NCBI RefSeq assembly: GCF_021184025.1
Contig: NZ_CP036537.1
Location: 868,001-932,000, forward strand
DNA: 64,000 bases
Reading direction: 5' to 3'
From: Rhodopseudomonas boonkerdii
GTDB lineage: Bacteria > Pseudomonadota > Alphaproteobacteria > Rhizobiales > Xanthobacteraceae
Within the stretch, counting starts at the first letter, position 1, and the number at the start of each line of letters is the position of its first letter. A program made the position numbers and the translations under genes. The notes beneath the pieces are model-generated. The model did no database searches. It saw only the letters and a list, made by a program, of their open reading frames with translations, and was not told the DNA's origin. Of this stretch, positions 8,668-17,942 are shown in pieces.

Positions 8668-9366
8668 TCATTCGCCTAGCTCTAACCGCCATCGAGCGGA
8701 CGTTACCAGCGGCTCCAGGCTGAGACGACCGATAATCTGTTCCAGAACGCGATCCTGCCGAGTGTCGGCCCGCACGGTCGCGCTCACCTGGACTCGATTT
8801 GTGTCCTCGATATTGGTGCTTTCGAGGTCGCGAATGTGTAGAACGCCGGCAAGATCACGAAGAAGAAGCGCTCGAACATGCGCCTCGGCCTCTCCATGAC
8901 AGATAATGCTGATAGCATAGGCGCTCTCCAACTGGCCTCCAGCGAATGACTGGCGCTCAATGAGGCGCACGAGCGGACGCAGAACTCCATTGACTGCGAT
9001 GACGAACATCGTCGCAATCAACGCGTGAAAGAAAAATCCAGCTCCGCATAGCGCGCCGATCGCGGCCGAACACCACAGCGTCGCCGCCGTGTTGAGCCCG
9101 CGCACGTTCAATCCCTCCTTGAAAATGATGCCTGCGCCCATGAAGCCGATGCCGGAAACGATCTGGGCCGCAACACGCGTCGGACTCGACTCTCCGGGGA
9201 ATAGCCCTGCAAAGAGGACGAAGATGGCGGCGCCGAGTGCAACGAGGGTGTTGGTTCGTAGCCCAGCCAGGCGTTGGCGCCATTGCCGCTCGAAGCCGAT
9301 CAAACCGCCGAGAAGGAATGCGCCTCCGAGCGTGAGCGCAGTATGGCCAAGACTTTGCCAATCCAT
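8668..9366 (-). CDS. mgtC: MgtC/SapB family inner-membrane protein
   Basis: 232-aa MgtC-family protein; in Salmonella and Mycobacterium MgtC helps survival at low magnesium or low pH, partly by acting on the F-ATPase. Visible are the conserved N-terminal membrane region with LGGLIGFERQWRQRLAGLRT and the motif IVSGIGFMGAGIIFKEG, followed by NVRGLNTAATLWCSAAIG. A cytoplasmic C-terminal ACT-like domain (residues about 150-232) is present, so this is the long form. The start at 9366 (MDWQSL) gives the family length; the frame extends further upstream without homology. It lies 83 bp downstream of the porin gene and on the same strand as mgtA. Confidence 0.9.
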   Translation of the reverse strand: MDWQSLGHTALTLGGAFLLGGLIGFERQWRQRLAGLRTNTLVALGAAIFVLFAGLFPGESSPTRVAAQIVSGIGFMGAGIIFKEGLNVRGLNTAATLWCSAAIGALCGAGFFFHALIATMFVIAVNGVLRPLVRLIERQSFAGGQLESAYAISIICHGEAEAHVRALLLRDLAGVLHIRDLESTNIEDTNRVQVSATVRADTRQDRVLEQIIGRLSLEPLVTSARWRLELGE

Positions 9367-9448
9367 ATGAATGTCCCATCTTGCAGCGTCGGCTACACTC
9401 CACCGACGGAAGTCCCTGCAATTGTTGGAATTTCTGCTCCATCGGCTG

Positions 9449-11584
9449 TCAGAACTCGGCGTGTGCGCGAAGCGACAGAATCGAAGCTGGTCCGCGGTCG
9501 GCGTTGTAGGCGGGGTTTGCAACAAACTGATAGTCGAAGGTGACGGCGCTCCAATCGTTGAACCGCAGGGCGTAGTATGCCTCGATGATCGACTCGTGAC
9601 CGTAACGCAGCCGCCCATCACCGATCAGCAATCCCGTGCCTCCCGCAGCGAGGAAATCACGATGTGCGCGTGACAGGCCGTTGACCGCAGCCCCGAGCCC
9701 AATGGTGTCCGAGGGCCGTCCCCATGCGGTGCCCTTCAGGGCGAAACCGCCGGAAATGCTGCGGTCGATATCCGTGAAGGATAGAATTTCGGTTCGACCG
9801 TCGTTCCAGCTTGCACGGGCGAAAAGCCCGAGGTCAGCCGTCAAAGCCTGTTCGATGTTCCCGTAAAAGCCATATTTATTCTGATTGCGGCGCAGGGCCG
9901 TCATCGCATCGTTGATATCCGTTTGCGGACTTGCCTGGGCGATGTCGATGGCATCGCGATACGCGCCGGTGCGGCCGCGGTTGACGAAAGTGCCAATGCG
10001 AACCTTACCGGGCTGCCCGAACAGGCTGTGCCGTTCCTCGAACTCGACGACGCCGCCACCGCCGCCCTTGAAGACCAGGACGTCGCTGTTTGGCTGCTCC
10101 GGCACCTGGAAGGCGCCCGCTCGCACGGCCCAATTCTTCTGATTAAGCTCGATCACCGCGCCGCGCGTGAAGCCCGGCAGGTCGGCGGGAAAATCATAGG
10201 CCCCCGATGACCAGATCGCCCAATTCATGAAATCGGCGCGCGGATCCTTGGCATAGGCATTGGCGTCGAAGAAGTCTCCAACTGCGAAACGGCCAACCGT
10301 GACGGTGATGCGATTGATATCGCGTCGTCCCGCCAGTTGCAGAGGGCCGTCCGCGACATCCTCCTGCTCGCCGCCGAGACCAAATGTCTGCCGAACATAG
10401 TAGCGCTGAGCGCGGAATTTTGGAAATTCTGTCCCGCCTTTTTGCGCTTCTCCATTTGGAAAACCTGCGAGTCCGAGCGTTCCGTTCAGTCCGAAGCCCT
10501 GGGCCAGTTCGGGATTGAAGTAGAACTCACCACCCTCCCAAAGCCGCACGCCGAGAAAAGCATCCGCGGTCCATGTCTCGCGCAGTTGCCCGCCGCCGGG
10601 GAGACTGTTGGCGGACGCGTAAGGAGATCGAATTGCAGGATAGCCCTGGGCAATGAATGTTGTCTGGCCATGAACATTCCAGTCCGGCGATGCTTCGCCA
10701 GTCGCCGATGGTTTCGCGAGTGCCGAGACCCCATCACCCAGTCGGTAGTTCAGACCAAATGTGATCCTTTGGACTTGAGGGTGGACCGAAACGTCGCGCA
10801 GTCCAGTTCCATCGAGTCGATAGATCGAAGAAGCCAAATCGAGGTAGTCGTACTCAGCGCGTGCGGTCCACGGTCCTCCCAAGGCCATTTCGATACCTAC
10901 GCCCGCCGTCCACCCAGCGTGCCAGCGCCTCAGCTTCGACAAAACGGCGCCGTCATCTCCATTGATGTCGACCTTCGTTCGTGCCCAAGCAAACCCGCCC
11001 GTTGCATAGGGGAGGAATGGGCCGAACGCATAGCCGATCCTGGCGCGCACTGTCCCCATCGCGTCCAGGGTCGTATTGAAGGGAGCAGCAGTCCGACGCG
11101 TCTCGTCGGGCGGACTCACGAATGTGATGTCGGCTTCTGTGCCAAGTACCCAGCCATCACCTGGCTGAAAGTTGTAGCCCCCCTGAAGGCCGCCGATCAT
11201 CCCCGTCACCGTCGGCGGCAGGCCAACTGACTGATTCAAGATCGCGTTCGTCCCTGGACCAAGATCGCCGGTCCCGAAACCGGTGTGACCACCAAAATAG
11301 ATGCCCGACCAATCGACCTTGTTCGTTTTCGCGCTGCTCTCACGTGAAGCTTCCGGCAACTTCGTGGGCGTCGCCGGAATGGGTTGAGCATCTGGGCGGT
11401 CGGCAGTCGTTTGAAGCTCTTGCGCATGCGCCTTGGCGATCTGAAGAATTGCCACGATGCCGAGTGCCAGCAAATAGAAGGCGATCGCCATAAATCGGCA
11501 AAAAAGGACTCGGCGATTCCTGAAAACCCTCAATCCGGCAGCGCTCGCGGTATTGAAGAATCCTGGGGCGGCAAAATAGTTCAT
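9449..11584 (-). CDS. Outer-membrane protein: Omp25/31-like barrel fused to OprB-type porin
   Basis: 711-aa outer-membrane protein. A signal segment (CRFMAIAFYLLALGIVAILQ) ends near AKAHAQ. Residues about 60-260 form an 8-strand-type barrel of the Omp25/31 family (WSGIYFGGHTGFGTG, YATGGFAWARTKVDI, ARAEYDYLDL, ending FGLNYRLGDG). The remainder is a carbohydrate-selective OprB-type porin (ETWTADAFLGVRLWEGGEFY, AQRYYVRQTFGLGGEQ, FAVGDFFDANAYAKDPRADF) ending in Phe, as outer-membrane proteins do. The ATG at 11584 has an AGGAG site. The fused design suggests one polypeptide with two barrels. The transported solute is unknown; the position between mgtA and mgtC hints at a low-magnesium response. 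Confidence 0.88.
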   Translation of the reverse strand: MNYFAAPGFFNTASAAGLRVFRNRRVLFCRFMAIAFYLLALGIVAILQIAKAHAQELQTTADRPDAQPIPATPTKLPEASRESSAKTNKVDWSGIYFGGHTGFGTGDLGPGTNAILNQSVGLPPTVTGMIGGLQGGYNFQPGDGWVLGTEADITFVSPPDETRRTAAPFNTTLDAMGTVRARIGYAFGPFLPYATGGFAWARTKVDINGDDGAVLSKLRRWHAGWTAGVGIEMALGGPWTARAEYDYLDLASSIYRLDGTGLRDVSVHPQVQRITFGLNYRLGDGVSALAKPSATGEASPDWNVHGQTTFIAQGYPAIRSPYASANSLPGGGQLRETWTADAFLGVRLWEGGEFYFNPELAQGFGLNGTLGLAGFPNGEAQKGGTEFPKFRAQRYYVRQTFGLGGEQEDVADGPLQLAGRRDINRITVTVGRFAVGDFFDANAYAKDPRADFMNWAIWSSGAYDFPADLPGFTRGAVIELNQKNWAVRAGAFQVPEQPNSDVLVFKGGGGGVVEFEERHSLFGQPGKVRIGTFVNRGRTGAYRDAIDIAQASPQTDINDAMTALRRNQNKYGFYGNIEQALTADLGLFARASWNDGRTEILSFTDIDRSISGGFALKGTAWGRPSDTIGLGAAVNGLSRAHRDFLAAGGTGLLIGDGRLRYGHESIIEAYYALRFNDWSAVTFDYQFVANPAYNADRGPASILSLRAHAEF

Positions 11585-12146
11585 GGGGCACTCCTGGCGT
11601 CGGGTTACGAGAGCGCCCGTCGCCAATAACTCCGAGCCGCCCTGCTAGTTTTGTCGTGAATTCAAATGGCGCGAGTTATTGGTCGCGCCGCGACTAGACG
11701 GGTCGTCCATTTGAAGCTCCTTGCTGATCGAAACCCGGTTCGGGCCCGGGCCTCGTGCTTTGTTTCCATGCAAGCAATCGTTTTGCGCTTGTGTGGCTCA
11801 CCAGCGGCAATGCCGCATTCGCGATATCGCCGCTCTGTTCAACCGCGCGCCGCCGCGTAGTAGGAATCTGAGCTTGGAACCGTCCAGTAGGCGGCGACGA
11901 GCAAGGTGGACGGCCACACGCGTCAGGAGCGTCGCCGAAACCGCCAAAGCCCAGCACAAACGTCTGTTCAACCGGTTCCGAAGCGAGGACAGGACATCGC
12001 GGGGCTCCCGATTGTGGGGCGGACGCGGCGCCTGTCGCCTCGGCTGCTTCGGTGGCGGCCCTCGTCTCGGGCGGTCTCCAGCCTGCGGCGGCGCAAATCT
12101 GAGGATCAACGATGTGGACATGATCATGATCTCTCATGCGTCGCCG
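11585..12146. other. Intergenic region between mgtA and the porin gene
   Basis: 562 bp separating mgtA from the porin on the same strand. Open frames exist on both strands, but none has a ribosome-binding site, family pattern or sensible composition (very Arg/Pro-rich), so none is called. It probably contains the porin promoter. Confidence 0.4.
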
Positions 12147-14861
12147 TCAGAGCCATTGTCCGAACCGGCGGATGTAGACGGTCTTCATCAGTTGAGCGAC
12201 GAGGCAGTAGCAGAGCAGCGTGCCAGCCAGCCACGGGAAGTAAGCGATAGGCAGTGGCTGCAATCCGATGGCCGCGCCCAGCGGAGAGAAAGGCAAATAA
12301 ATCCCCAGCACACAGATGACGCTCGACATCAGCAGCACTGGCAAAGCCGCTGTACTGTTGACGAATGGAATCTTCTGGGTACGCAGCATGTGGACCACGA
12401 GTGTCTGAGAAAGAAGGCCCTCGATGAACCAGCCCGACTGAAAGAGCGACTGATGCTCTGGAGCATTGGCGGCAAAGACGAACCACATCAGAGCGAACGT
12501 CGTGATGTCGAAGATCGAGGACGTCGGTCCGATCCAGATCATGAAGCGACCGATATTCTTGGCATCCCACTTCCGCGGCCTGCTGAGGAATTCCTTGTCC
12601 ATGTGATCCCAAGGCAGCGCCAATTGGGAAATGTCGTACATCAGGTTTTGCACGAGCAAATGGATCGACAGCATCGGCAGGAACGGAATGAATGCGCTCG
12701 CCACCAGCACCGAAAACACATTTCCGAAGTTGGAGCTGGCGGTCATATTGAGGTATTTCATGATGTTGCCGAAGGTTTCGCGCCCCTTCAGCACACCCTC
12801 CTCAAGAACCATCAAGCTCTTCTCGAGCAGGATAATATCGGCCGACTCCTTCGCGATATCAGCGCCGCTGTCGACGGAAATGCCAACATCGGCATCGCGC
12901 AGCGCCGGAGCGTCATTGATGCCGTCGCCGAGGAAGCCGACGGTGTGCCCGTTGGCCTGGAGTGCCTGTAGCACGCGTGACTTCTGAAGCGGCGTCAGCT
13001 TCGCGAAGATCGTCCGCTCCTCGACCAAGGTCCGGAGTGCGGCGTCGTCCAGTTTTTCAATATCGCGACCGAGCACCGGCTGGCCCGGTTCAAGTCCCAC
13101 TTCACGGCAGATCTTGCTGCTGACAACCGCATTGTCGCCGGTAAGAACCTTGACCCTGACGCCGTGTTCGGCGAGCGCCGCGATCGCTGGTCCAGCCGTC
13201 TCCTTCGGCGGGTCGAGGAAAGTCAGGAACCCCTGAATCGTGAGATCGGTTTCGTCCTCGATGGCATAATGCGTATTGGTGTCGGACGCCGCGAACTCAC
13301 GGGTGGCGACGACCAGCACACGGAACCCGTCTTCGTTGTAGGCGCGTGCCAGCGCGGCCAGGCTTTTGCGCTCCGCGTCGCCGAGGCGGATTACGCCTTC
13401 GCCACTCCTGACGCGCGTGGAGATTGACAGCATCTCCTCCACTGCGCCCTTGCAGATGAGCAGATGATCTCCCGCTTCGCCCTCGACGACCACCGAGAGC
13501 CGGCGACGCACGAAGTCGAAGGGCAACTCGTCGACTTTCCGGTAGCTCGCGGCTGCGTTCGTGATGGCTGGCTCCGCGCCGGCAAATCGCACGACGGCCT
13601 GGTCCATCAAGTTCTTCACGCCGCTCTGGTGATAGCTGTTCAACCAGCCCAACCGGAGAACGTCGGCGTTTGGTTGCCCGGTAACGTCGACGTGGTGCTC
13701 CAGAATGATCTTGTCCTGGGTAAGCGTGCCGGTCTTGTCCGTGCAGAGAACATCCATCGCGCCGAAGTTCTGAATGGCGTTGAGCCGCTTCACGACGACC
13801 TTGCGCCGGGCCATTGCAACGGCGCCCTTGGCGAGATTCGACGAAACGATCATCGGCAGCATTTCGGGGGTAAGTCCGACGGCGACGGCAAGGCCGAACA
13901 ACAGCGCTTCCACCCAGTCGCCTTTGGTCAGGCCGTTGATGACAAAGACGACAGGAACCATGACGAGCATGAAGCGGATGAGCAGCCAGCTCACACTGTT
14001 GATGCCGCGATCGAACGCCGTTTGAGCGCGCGATCCGACGATCGCCTTGGCTAACGATCCGAAATAGGTGCGAGCACCCGTGGCAACGACAAGCGCGGTC
14101 GCCGTGCCGCTCACGACGTTGGTGCCCATGAAGCAGACGTTGGGCATGTCGAGCGCGTTCATTTCGCTGGACGCTACGCTCGCCGCGGACTTCTCGGCGA
14201 CAGACCCGAGCGTGTCATACTTCTCAACAGGGATGGCCTCACCGGTGAGCACTGCCTGGCTCACAAACAGATCGCGGGATTCGATCAGCCTCACGTCTGC
14301 CGGGATCATATCCCCTGCTGAAAGACGCACGATGTCGCCGGCGACGATCTCTCGCATCGGGATTTCGAATGCTTCGGGATTTGACGTTGCCGATCCTCGA
14401 CGAAGAACCGTCGCCGTCGTGCGGACCATCGCCTTCAGAGCTTCGGCCGCAGCGCTCGATCGGTACTCCTGAACGAAGCGCATCAAGGCGCTGGCAAGCA
14501 CCATCACGATGATGATGGTGACTTTTGTCGGATCCGCATCCTCGCCATGTTGAAGCCGAAGCCAGATGTCCGTTACAGCGCTGATCCCAGCCAGGATCAG
14601 CAGCACTGCAATGAACGGATTCTTGAAAGCGCCAAAAAACTGAACAACCGCTGGCAGGCGTCGCTCTTGCGCAACCTCATTGGGGCCGTCTTTTGCCAGC
14701 CGTTCGATCGCATCTCGGGCAATCAGGCCGTTGCGGTCGCCTTTGACGTTTTCGAAGGTGTCATCCAACCCATTCTGGGCTTCACGGACCGCCTTCATCG
14801 ACAGCTTGCGTTCGTCTTTTCCGCGCGGCTTGAGAGCCGCCTTGAGGATGGGGGCATTCAT
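12147..14861 (-). CDS. mgtA: Magnesium-translocating P-type ATPase
   Basis: 904-aa P3B-type ATPase that imports Mg2+ across the inner membrane using ATP, the same length class as E. coli MgtA. Motifs seen: actuator LTGEAIPVEK (TGEA in place of the usual TGES; the catalytic Glu is kept), the phosphorylation site CTDKTGTLTQD, the nucleotide-binding domain, the hinge GDGINDAPALRDADVGIS followed by SADIILLEKSLMVLEEG, and the C-terminal cation-ATPase membrane region. The start at 14861 was chosen for an AGGAG site 9 nt upstream and fit to family length; the frame runs on upstream to 15032 as a Pro/Arg-rich extension. It probably heads the magnesium gene group. Confidence 0.95.
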   Translation of the reverse strand: MNAPILKAALKPRGKDERKLSMKAVREAQNGLDDTFENVKGDRNGLIARDAIERLAKDGPNEVAQERRLPAVVQFFGAFKNPFIAVLLILAGISAVTDIWLRLQHGEDADPTKVTIIIVMVLASALMRFVQEYRSSAAAEALKAMVRTTATVLRRGSATSNPEAFEIPMREIVAGDIVRLSAGDMIPADVRLIESRDLFVSQAVLTGEAIPVEKYDTLGSVAEKSAASVASSEMNALDMPNVCFMGTNVVSGTATALVVATGARTYFGSLAKAIVGSRAQTAFDRGINSVSWLLIRFMLVMVPVVFVINGLTKGDWVEALLFGLAVAVGLTPEMLPMIVSSNLAKGAVAMARRKVVVKRLNAIQNFGAMDVLCTDKTGTLTQDKIILEHHVDVTGQPNADVLRLGWLNSYHQSGVKNLMDQAVVRFAGAEPAITNAAASYRKVDELPFDFVRRRLSVVVEGEAGDHLLICKGAVEEMLSISTRVRSGEGVIRLGDAERKSLAALARAYNEDGFRVLVVATREFAASDTNTHYAIEDETDLTIQGFLTFLDPPKETAGPAIAALAEHGVRVKVLTGDNAVVSSKICREVGLEPGQPVLGRDIEKLDDAALRTLVEERTIFAKLTPLQKSRVLQALQANGHTVGFLGDGINDAPALRDADVGISVDSGADIAKESADIILLEKSLMVLEEGVLKGRETFGNIMKYLNMTASSNFGNVFSVLVASAFIPFLPMLSIHLLVQNLMYDISQLALPWDHMDKEFLSRPRKWDAKNIGRFMIWIGPTSSIFDITTFALMWFVFAANAPEHQSLFQSGWFIEGLLSQTLVVHMLRTQKIPFVNSTAALPVLLMSSVICVLGIYLPFSPLGAAIGLQPLPIAYFPWLAGTLLCYCLVAQLMKTVYIRRFGQWL

Positions 14862-15164
14862 TGGATGAATCTCCTGCCGCAAGCGCCGAGACCATGCGCC
14901 TCTCGGCACGGTCTTCGGCGCTTGGGGTCTTGGTCGGCTGAGGGGATAATGAAACCGATGCATCTTCACGACGCTCGGCATTCGGACCGCGCTTGAGCAG
15001 CGCAGCCGCTCTTCACCAGGGAGGGTCCGCACCTTCGCGCGACCGTGCGATTCTGCGCGAGTACGGATTGCCGCCCCGGCGGGGGTGAAGCCCGTCCAGG
15101 CCGGCGGACACCAGAACCATCGCCGTGCTGGCCTTATGCAGCGTGAGGGAATGCATCACACGCC
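14862..15164 (-). promoter_or_regulatory. mgtA 5' leader / promoter region
   Basis: 303 bp between a small upstream gene and mgtA on the same strand. Within it an ATG about 34 codons upstream of the chosen mgtA start is in frame with mgtA and encodes a proline-rich stretch (HYPLSRPRPQAPKTVP). It is either an unused extension or a leader-like segment reminiscent of Salmonella MgtL. No named riboswitch consensus could be recognised by eye. Confidence 0.35.
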
Positions 15165-15461
15165 TCACGCCGCAAAGCGACCATGCTGGTAAACTGCAAG
15201 AAGGAGTCCGGCGCGCTCGATCAATCGGCGCAACCCGCCGCCCGTGTCTGGTTCGGCGTCAAGCATCCAGATGCATTCGAGCCGACCGGTCTCGCCATTG
15301 ACACGCCACGCCGCGACCAGTCGAGTCCGGTTCGTGCGGGGAGACTTCGTGAAAGGACGGTCACGCTCGCATCGCGGGTCGGCGAATGCGGGATTGCGTT
15401 TCGGCGAGGCGATCCGCGAAACGCGGAGCGAAGCCGGCAGAGTAAAAAATTGGAGAGTCAT
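15165..15461 (-). CDS. Small conserved hypothetical protein
   Basis: 98-aa basic protein of unknown function. It is supported as a gene by a near-perfect GGAGGTGA Shine-Dalgarno sequence 3 nt before the ATG at 15461 and by a composed core, TRLVAAWRVNGETGRLECIW followed by MLDAEP, that resembles short Trp/Cys-containing hypothetical proteins of Bradyrhizobium-type genomes (recollection, not searched). No signal peptide or membrane segment is evident. It lies upstream of mgtA on the same strand and may share its transcript. Confidence 0.55.
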   Translation of the reverse strand: MTLQFFTLPASLRVSRIASPKRNPAFADPRCERDRPFTKSPRTNRTRLVAAWRVNGETGRLECIWMLDAEPDTGGGLRRLIERAGLLLAVYQHGRFAA

Positions 15462-16046
15462 GTCTCACCTCCGTGACGAGCCGCTCGGCCGTCACAGGCG
15501 AGACTGATGATTCAGACTCGCGAGAACGACCTGAGCGGCACGCTTGCTCGACTACTGTCGCTTGGCATTGCTCGTTGATCCTCATGCGTCGGCAGCGGGT
15601 TGGAGCCGCTAGATGACATTGGCTGGATATCACCGTCATTCCTTGAGTGACAGTGTCTTGCGGGGTTGATCCGATATACAAAACAATATCCGGGATATAC
15701 CATCGTATATTGTAAGGTCTTCGGCGATAACTACCTGCGCAATATCAAGCCGCTTAGACTCACCGGACACGGGCGCGTCGACTTCACTAGCGATGTGATC
15801 GCTCTGATTTATTTCGATCCGAGGTCTAGTGTGGGTATCGATATGGTTCTTGTCGAGCGCATCGTCGCGCGAAGCCCTCGTCTTCGGCGATTGCTTTATT
15901 CGTTGTCCTTAACCTTTCTGAAAGCGGCGTTTCGGTTTCGCCGCACGGGCTTGGATGCCTTTGCCCGACCGACATTGCGTTTATCGCAGTGTCTCTTTCG
16001 TACTGCCTCTTCGCGGATACGACGTCGTTATGCAGCCGAGCCGAAA
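15462..16046. other. Intergenic region with AT-rich palindrome
   Basis: 585 bp between divergent small genes. An AT-rich patch at 15670-15715 has two adjacent inverted repeats: GATAT-N8-ATATC (15673-15690) and the perfect ATATAC-N4-GTATAT (15695-15710). This is a candidate operator for one of the flanking genes. A frame is open from 15666 into the downstream gene but begins at TTG and is not convincing. Confidence 0.4.
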
Positions 16047-16307
16047 ATGACGTCGGACTCGCGCTTTGTGCTCCGTCGCCTTTCTCTCAAACTTTTGATC
16101 GTGCTGATCTTTGCCGGTGCTCAAAGCCCGCTGCCCTGGGGATTCGGGAAAGCGCTTACGATGATGCTGTTTATGAGCGCGGCTATCAGCTGTGCCTTGG
16201 CCCTCATGAACCACCAACGATTCAGATTGGGAGTCTTGAGCTACTGGGACGAATCTTTGGCCTTTGTCCTGCTCGGCCAAACCGCGCGGATGGTGTTTCT
16301 ACGTTGA
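16047..16307 (+). CDS. Small two-helix membrane protein, hypothetical
   Basis: 86-aa protein with two hydrophobic segments: residues 10-30 (LSLKLLIVLIFAGAQSPLPW) and 36-54 (ALTMMLFMSAAISCALALM), then a Trp/Glu-containing tail (LSYWDESLAFVLLGQTA). The ATG at 16047 is chosen because the membrane-protein pattern begins there; the upstream in-frame extension to 15666 is Arg-rich and starts with TTG. No function recognised. It is followed 145 bp later by a PilZ protein on the same strand. Confidence 0.5.
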   Translation: MTSDSRFVLRRLSLKLLIVLIFAGAQSPLPWGFGKALTMMLFMSAAISCALALMNHQRFRLGVLSYWDESLAFVLLGQTARMVFLR

Positions 16308-16452
16308 AGTATTGCGAGTGCGCTATGCCGGGGGCTCTCGTCTTCAAAATACTCGCCAATAACCTGCCACGCGATACGGGAATCGCGAAGGTGGCCGTCG
16401 AGGCGAGACGCGGGGCAGCGACAACCGCCTGCGGCGTCGTTTGGTATTGGTT

Positions 16453-16698
16453 ATGACGGAGCGTCGCACCACTCGCCGTCGCCGCACGCTGTTGACGGGG
16501 AAGATCATTCTCAATCAGCGATCGTCCGTGATAAGTTGCGTCGTCCGAAACTTGTCGGACACAGGCGCCTGCCTCGAAGTTCCTGCTGCCCTGAACATTC
16601 CGGATGCCTTCGAGCTGAAAATAGAACCTGGCGGCGCTTGCTCACAGTGTCGAATAGTCTGGCGGAGCGCTACGCGCATCGGCGTGGCGTTCGATTGA
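16453..16698 (+). CDS. Single-domain PilZ protein
   Basis: 81-aa PilZ-domain protein. The c-di-GMP-binding N-terminal Arg cluster (ERRTTRRRRTLLTGKI) is followed by the second motif, here LSDTGACLEV, equivalent to D/NxSxxG, and the barrel ends QCRIVWRSATRIGVAFD. In alphaproteobacteria such short PilZ proteins are common and act as c-di-GMP-responsive adaptors; the partner is unknown. The start MTERRTT was preferred over the earlier in-frame GTG at 16441 because it places the Arg motif at the usual distance from the N-terminus. Confidence 0.85.
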   Translation: MTERRTTRRRRTLLTGKIILNQRSSVISCVVRNLSDTGACLEVPAALNIPDAFELKIEPGGACSQCRIVWRSATRIGVAFD

Positions 16699-16712
16699 CA
16701 CAAAGCTAGAAC

Positions 16713-16746
16713 GCGCCTTCACTTTCAAGGGCGAGTGTAAAGGCGC
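16713..16746 (+). terminator. Hairpin after the PilZ gene, possible terminator
   Basis: Inverted repeat GCGCCTT ... AAGGCGC with extra pairing CACT/AGTG inside, 15 bp after the PilZ stop. No T-run follows, so factor-independent termination is uncertain. Confidence 0.35.
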
Positions 16747-17246
16747 TGGCCCGAGATACTGGCCGCGCGCACGGCGCTGCAGGCGTGACGGCTGATATGG
16801 CCGGACGGCAGGCTACAGAAATAACAAGGACAATGTGTGGGGGAAAGAGCCAATCTCACAAGGAGAATGGCGCGCCGTACTGGATAAAAGTGCGAACGCA
16901 TATGTGATTGAATCTGCGATTAATTTATTTTGGGGCATCGTGATCCTCTCATCTTTCAGCGTTCGCCGGCTGCCGCCAATAGCCCCACCCAAACGGGTGC
17001 GCCGAACCGAACGCGGAGCTGATATCGGACCAAGTACAAGGTATCCGGTATTTTGCTTCTCCCGGGTCTATGAGGAAATGACTAGCTCTTTCCAAATCTG
17101 GGCCGCGTACGCAGTGGCTCTCTCCTAGTCCTGAAGTCCGCGGCATGTGTGATTGGGTACCGCTGGAATACATCGCAGAAAATCCCATTCTGCAGCGATG
17201 CAAATATCGAGTGCAAAATCGATTAAAAAATAGAGAGCTCCGCGAA
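16747..17246. other. Intergenic region containing a short coding relic
   Basis: 500 bp between convergent genes. Around 16868-16920 lies a stretch that translates (plus strand) as WRAVLDKSANAYVIESA and resembles a second relic at 35453-35509 (WRAIQDKTANTYVFEI). Both look like fragments of one protein family that I do not recognise. Nothing else is supported here. Confidence 0.4.
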
Positions 17247-17942
17247 CTAGACGGCTCGACCGATGAGGGCACCAATGGTCGCAGTTGAGGCCATGGCGAC
17301 TGCTCCCCAAAACACGACCCGAAGAGTGGGTTTCCATATGCTGGCGCCGCCAGCGCGAGCGCCGATCGCTCCGAGAACGCCAAGTCCGATGAGGCAGGCA
17401 ATGGAGACGGTCCAGGTGGCGGTCCAGGCCGGCGACAGGAGAGCGACGGCCAGCGGCAAAGTCGCGCCAGATGCGAAGGTGACCGCCGAAGTGAAAGCCG
17501 CTTGAACTGGCTTCGCCATCACATGACTGGTCAGTCCGAGTTCATCCCGCGCATGGGCCCCGAAGGCGTCCTTTGCCATCATCTGCTCGGCGACCTGTCG
17601 CGCCAGTTCGGGCGTTACACCACGCTGCTCGTAGATCGCGGCGAGTTCGGCCAGCTCCGCTTCAGGTTGCGTGGCAAGTTCGCGGCGCTCACGCGCCATG
17701 TCGGCTTCTTCCGTATCGGCCTGGGAACTGACCGACACATATTCGCCTGCAGCCATCGACATTGCTCCGGCGACGAGCCCCGCTACGCCAGCAACCAGAA
17801 TTTCGTGGGAAGCGGCGGTCGCGGCGGCAACACCGACGATCAGACTCGATGTTGAAATCAGCCCGTCATTGGCGCCTAGCACCGCTGCGCGAAGCCAACC
17901 TATTCGTTCGATCAGATGGTTCTCTTTATGAAGGGCTCGCAT
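17247..17942 (-). CDS. VIT1/CCC1-family Fe/Mn transporter
   Basis: 231-aa membrane protein of the vacuolar iron transporter family, which exports Fe2+ or Mn2+ from the cytoplasm in bacteria. The family signature LRAAVLGANDGLISTSSLIV is at residues 17-36, followed by GVAGLVAGAMSMAAGEYVSV with the metal-binding region, a charged cytoplasmic helical segment (EADMARERRELATQPEAELA) carrying Glu-rich metal ligands, and three further membrane segments. An AGGA site precedes the ATG. Unlike MbfA at 33390, it has no ferritin-like domain. Confidence 0.9.
   Translation of the reverse strand: MRALHKENHLIERIGWLRAAVLGANDGLISTSSLIVGVAAATAASHEILVAGVAGLVAGAMSMAAGEYVSVSSQADTEEADMARERRELATQPEAELAELAAIYEQRGVTPELARQVAEQMMAKDAFGAHARDELGLTSHVMAKPVQAAFTSAVTFASGATLPLAVALLSPAWTATWTVSIACLIGLGVLGAIGARAGGASIWKPTLRVVFWGAVAMASTATIGALIGRAV

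Noticed and set aside
11721..12971. 416-codon plus-strand open frame across the mgtA 3' end
   Set aside because: It is antisense to a certain P-type ATPase gene, has no homology-like motifs and is Arg/Gln/His-rich, the usual look of a shadow frame in GC-rich DNA.
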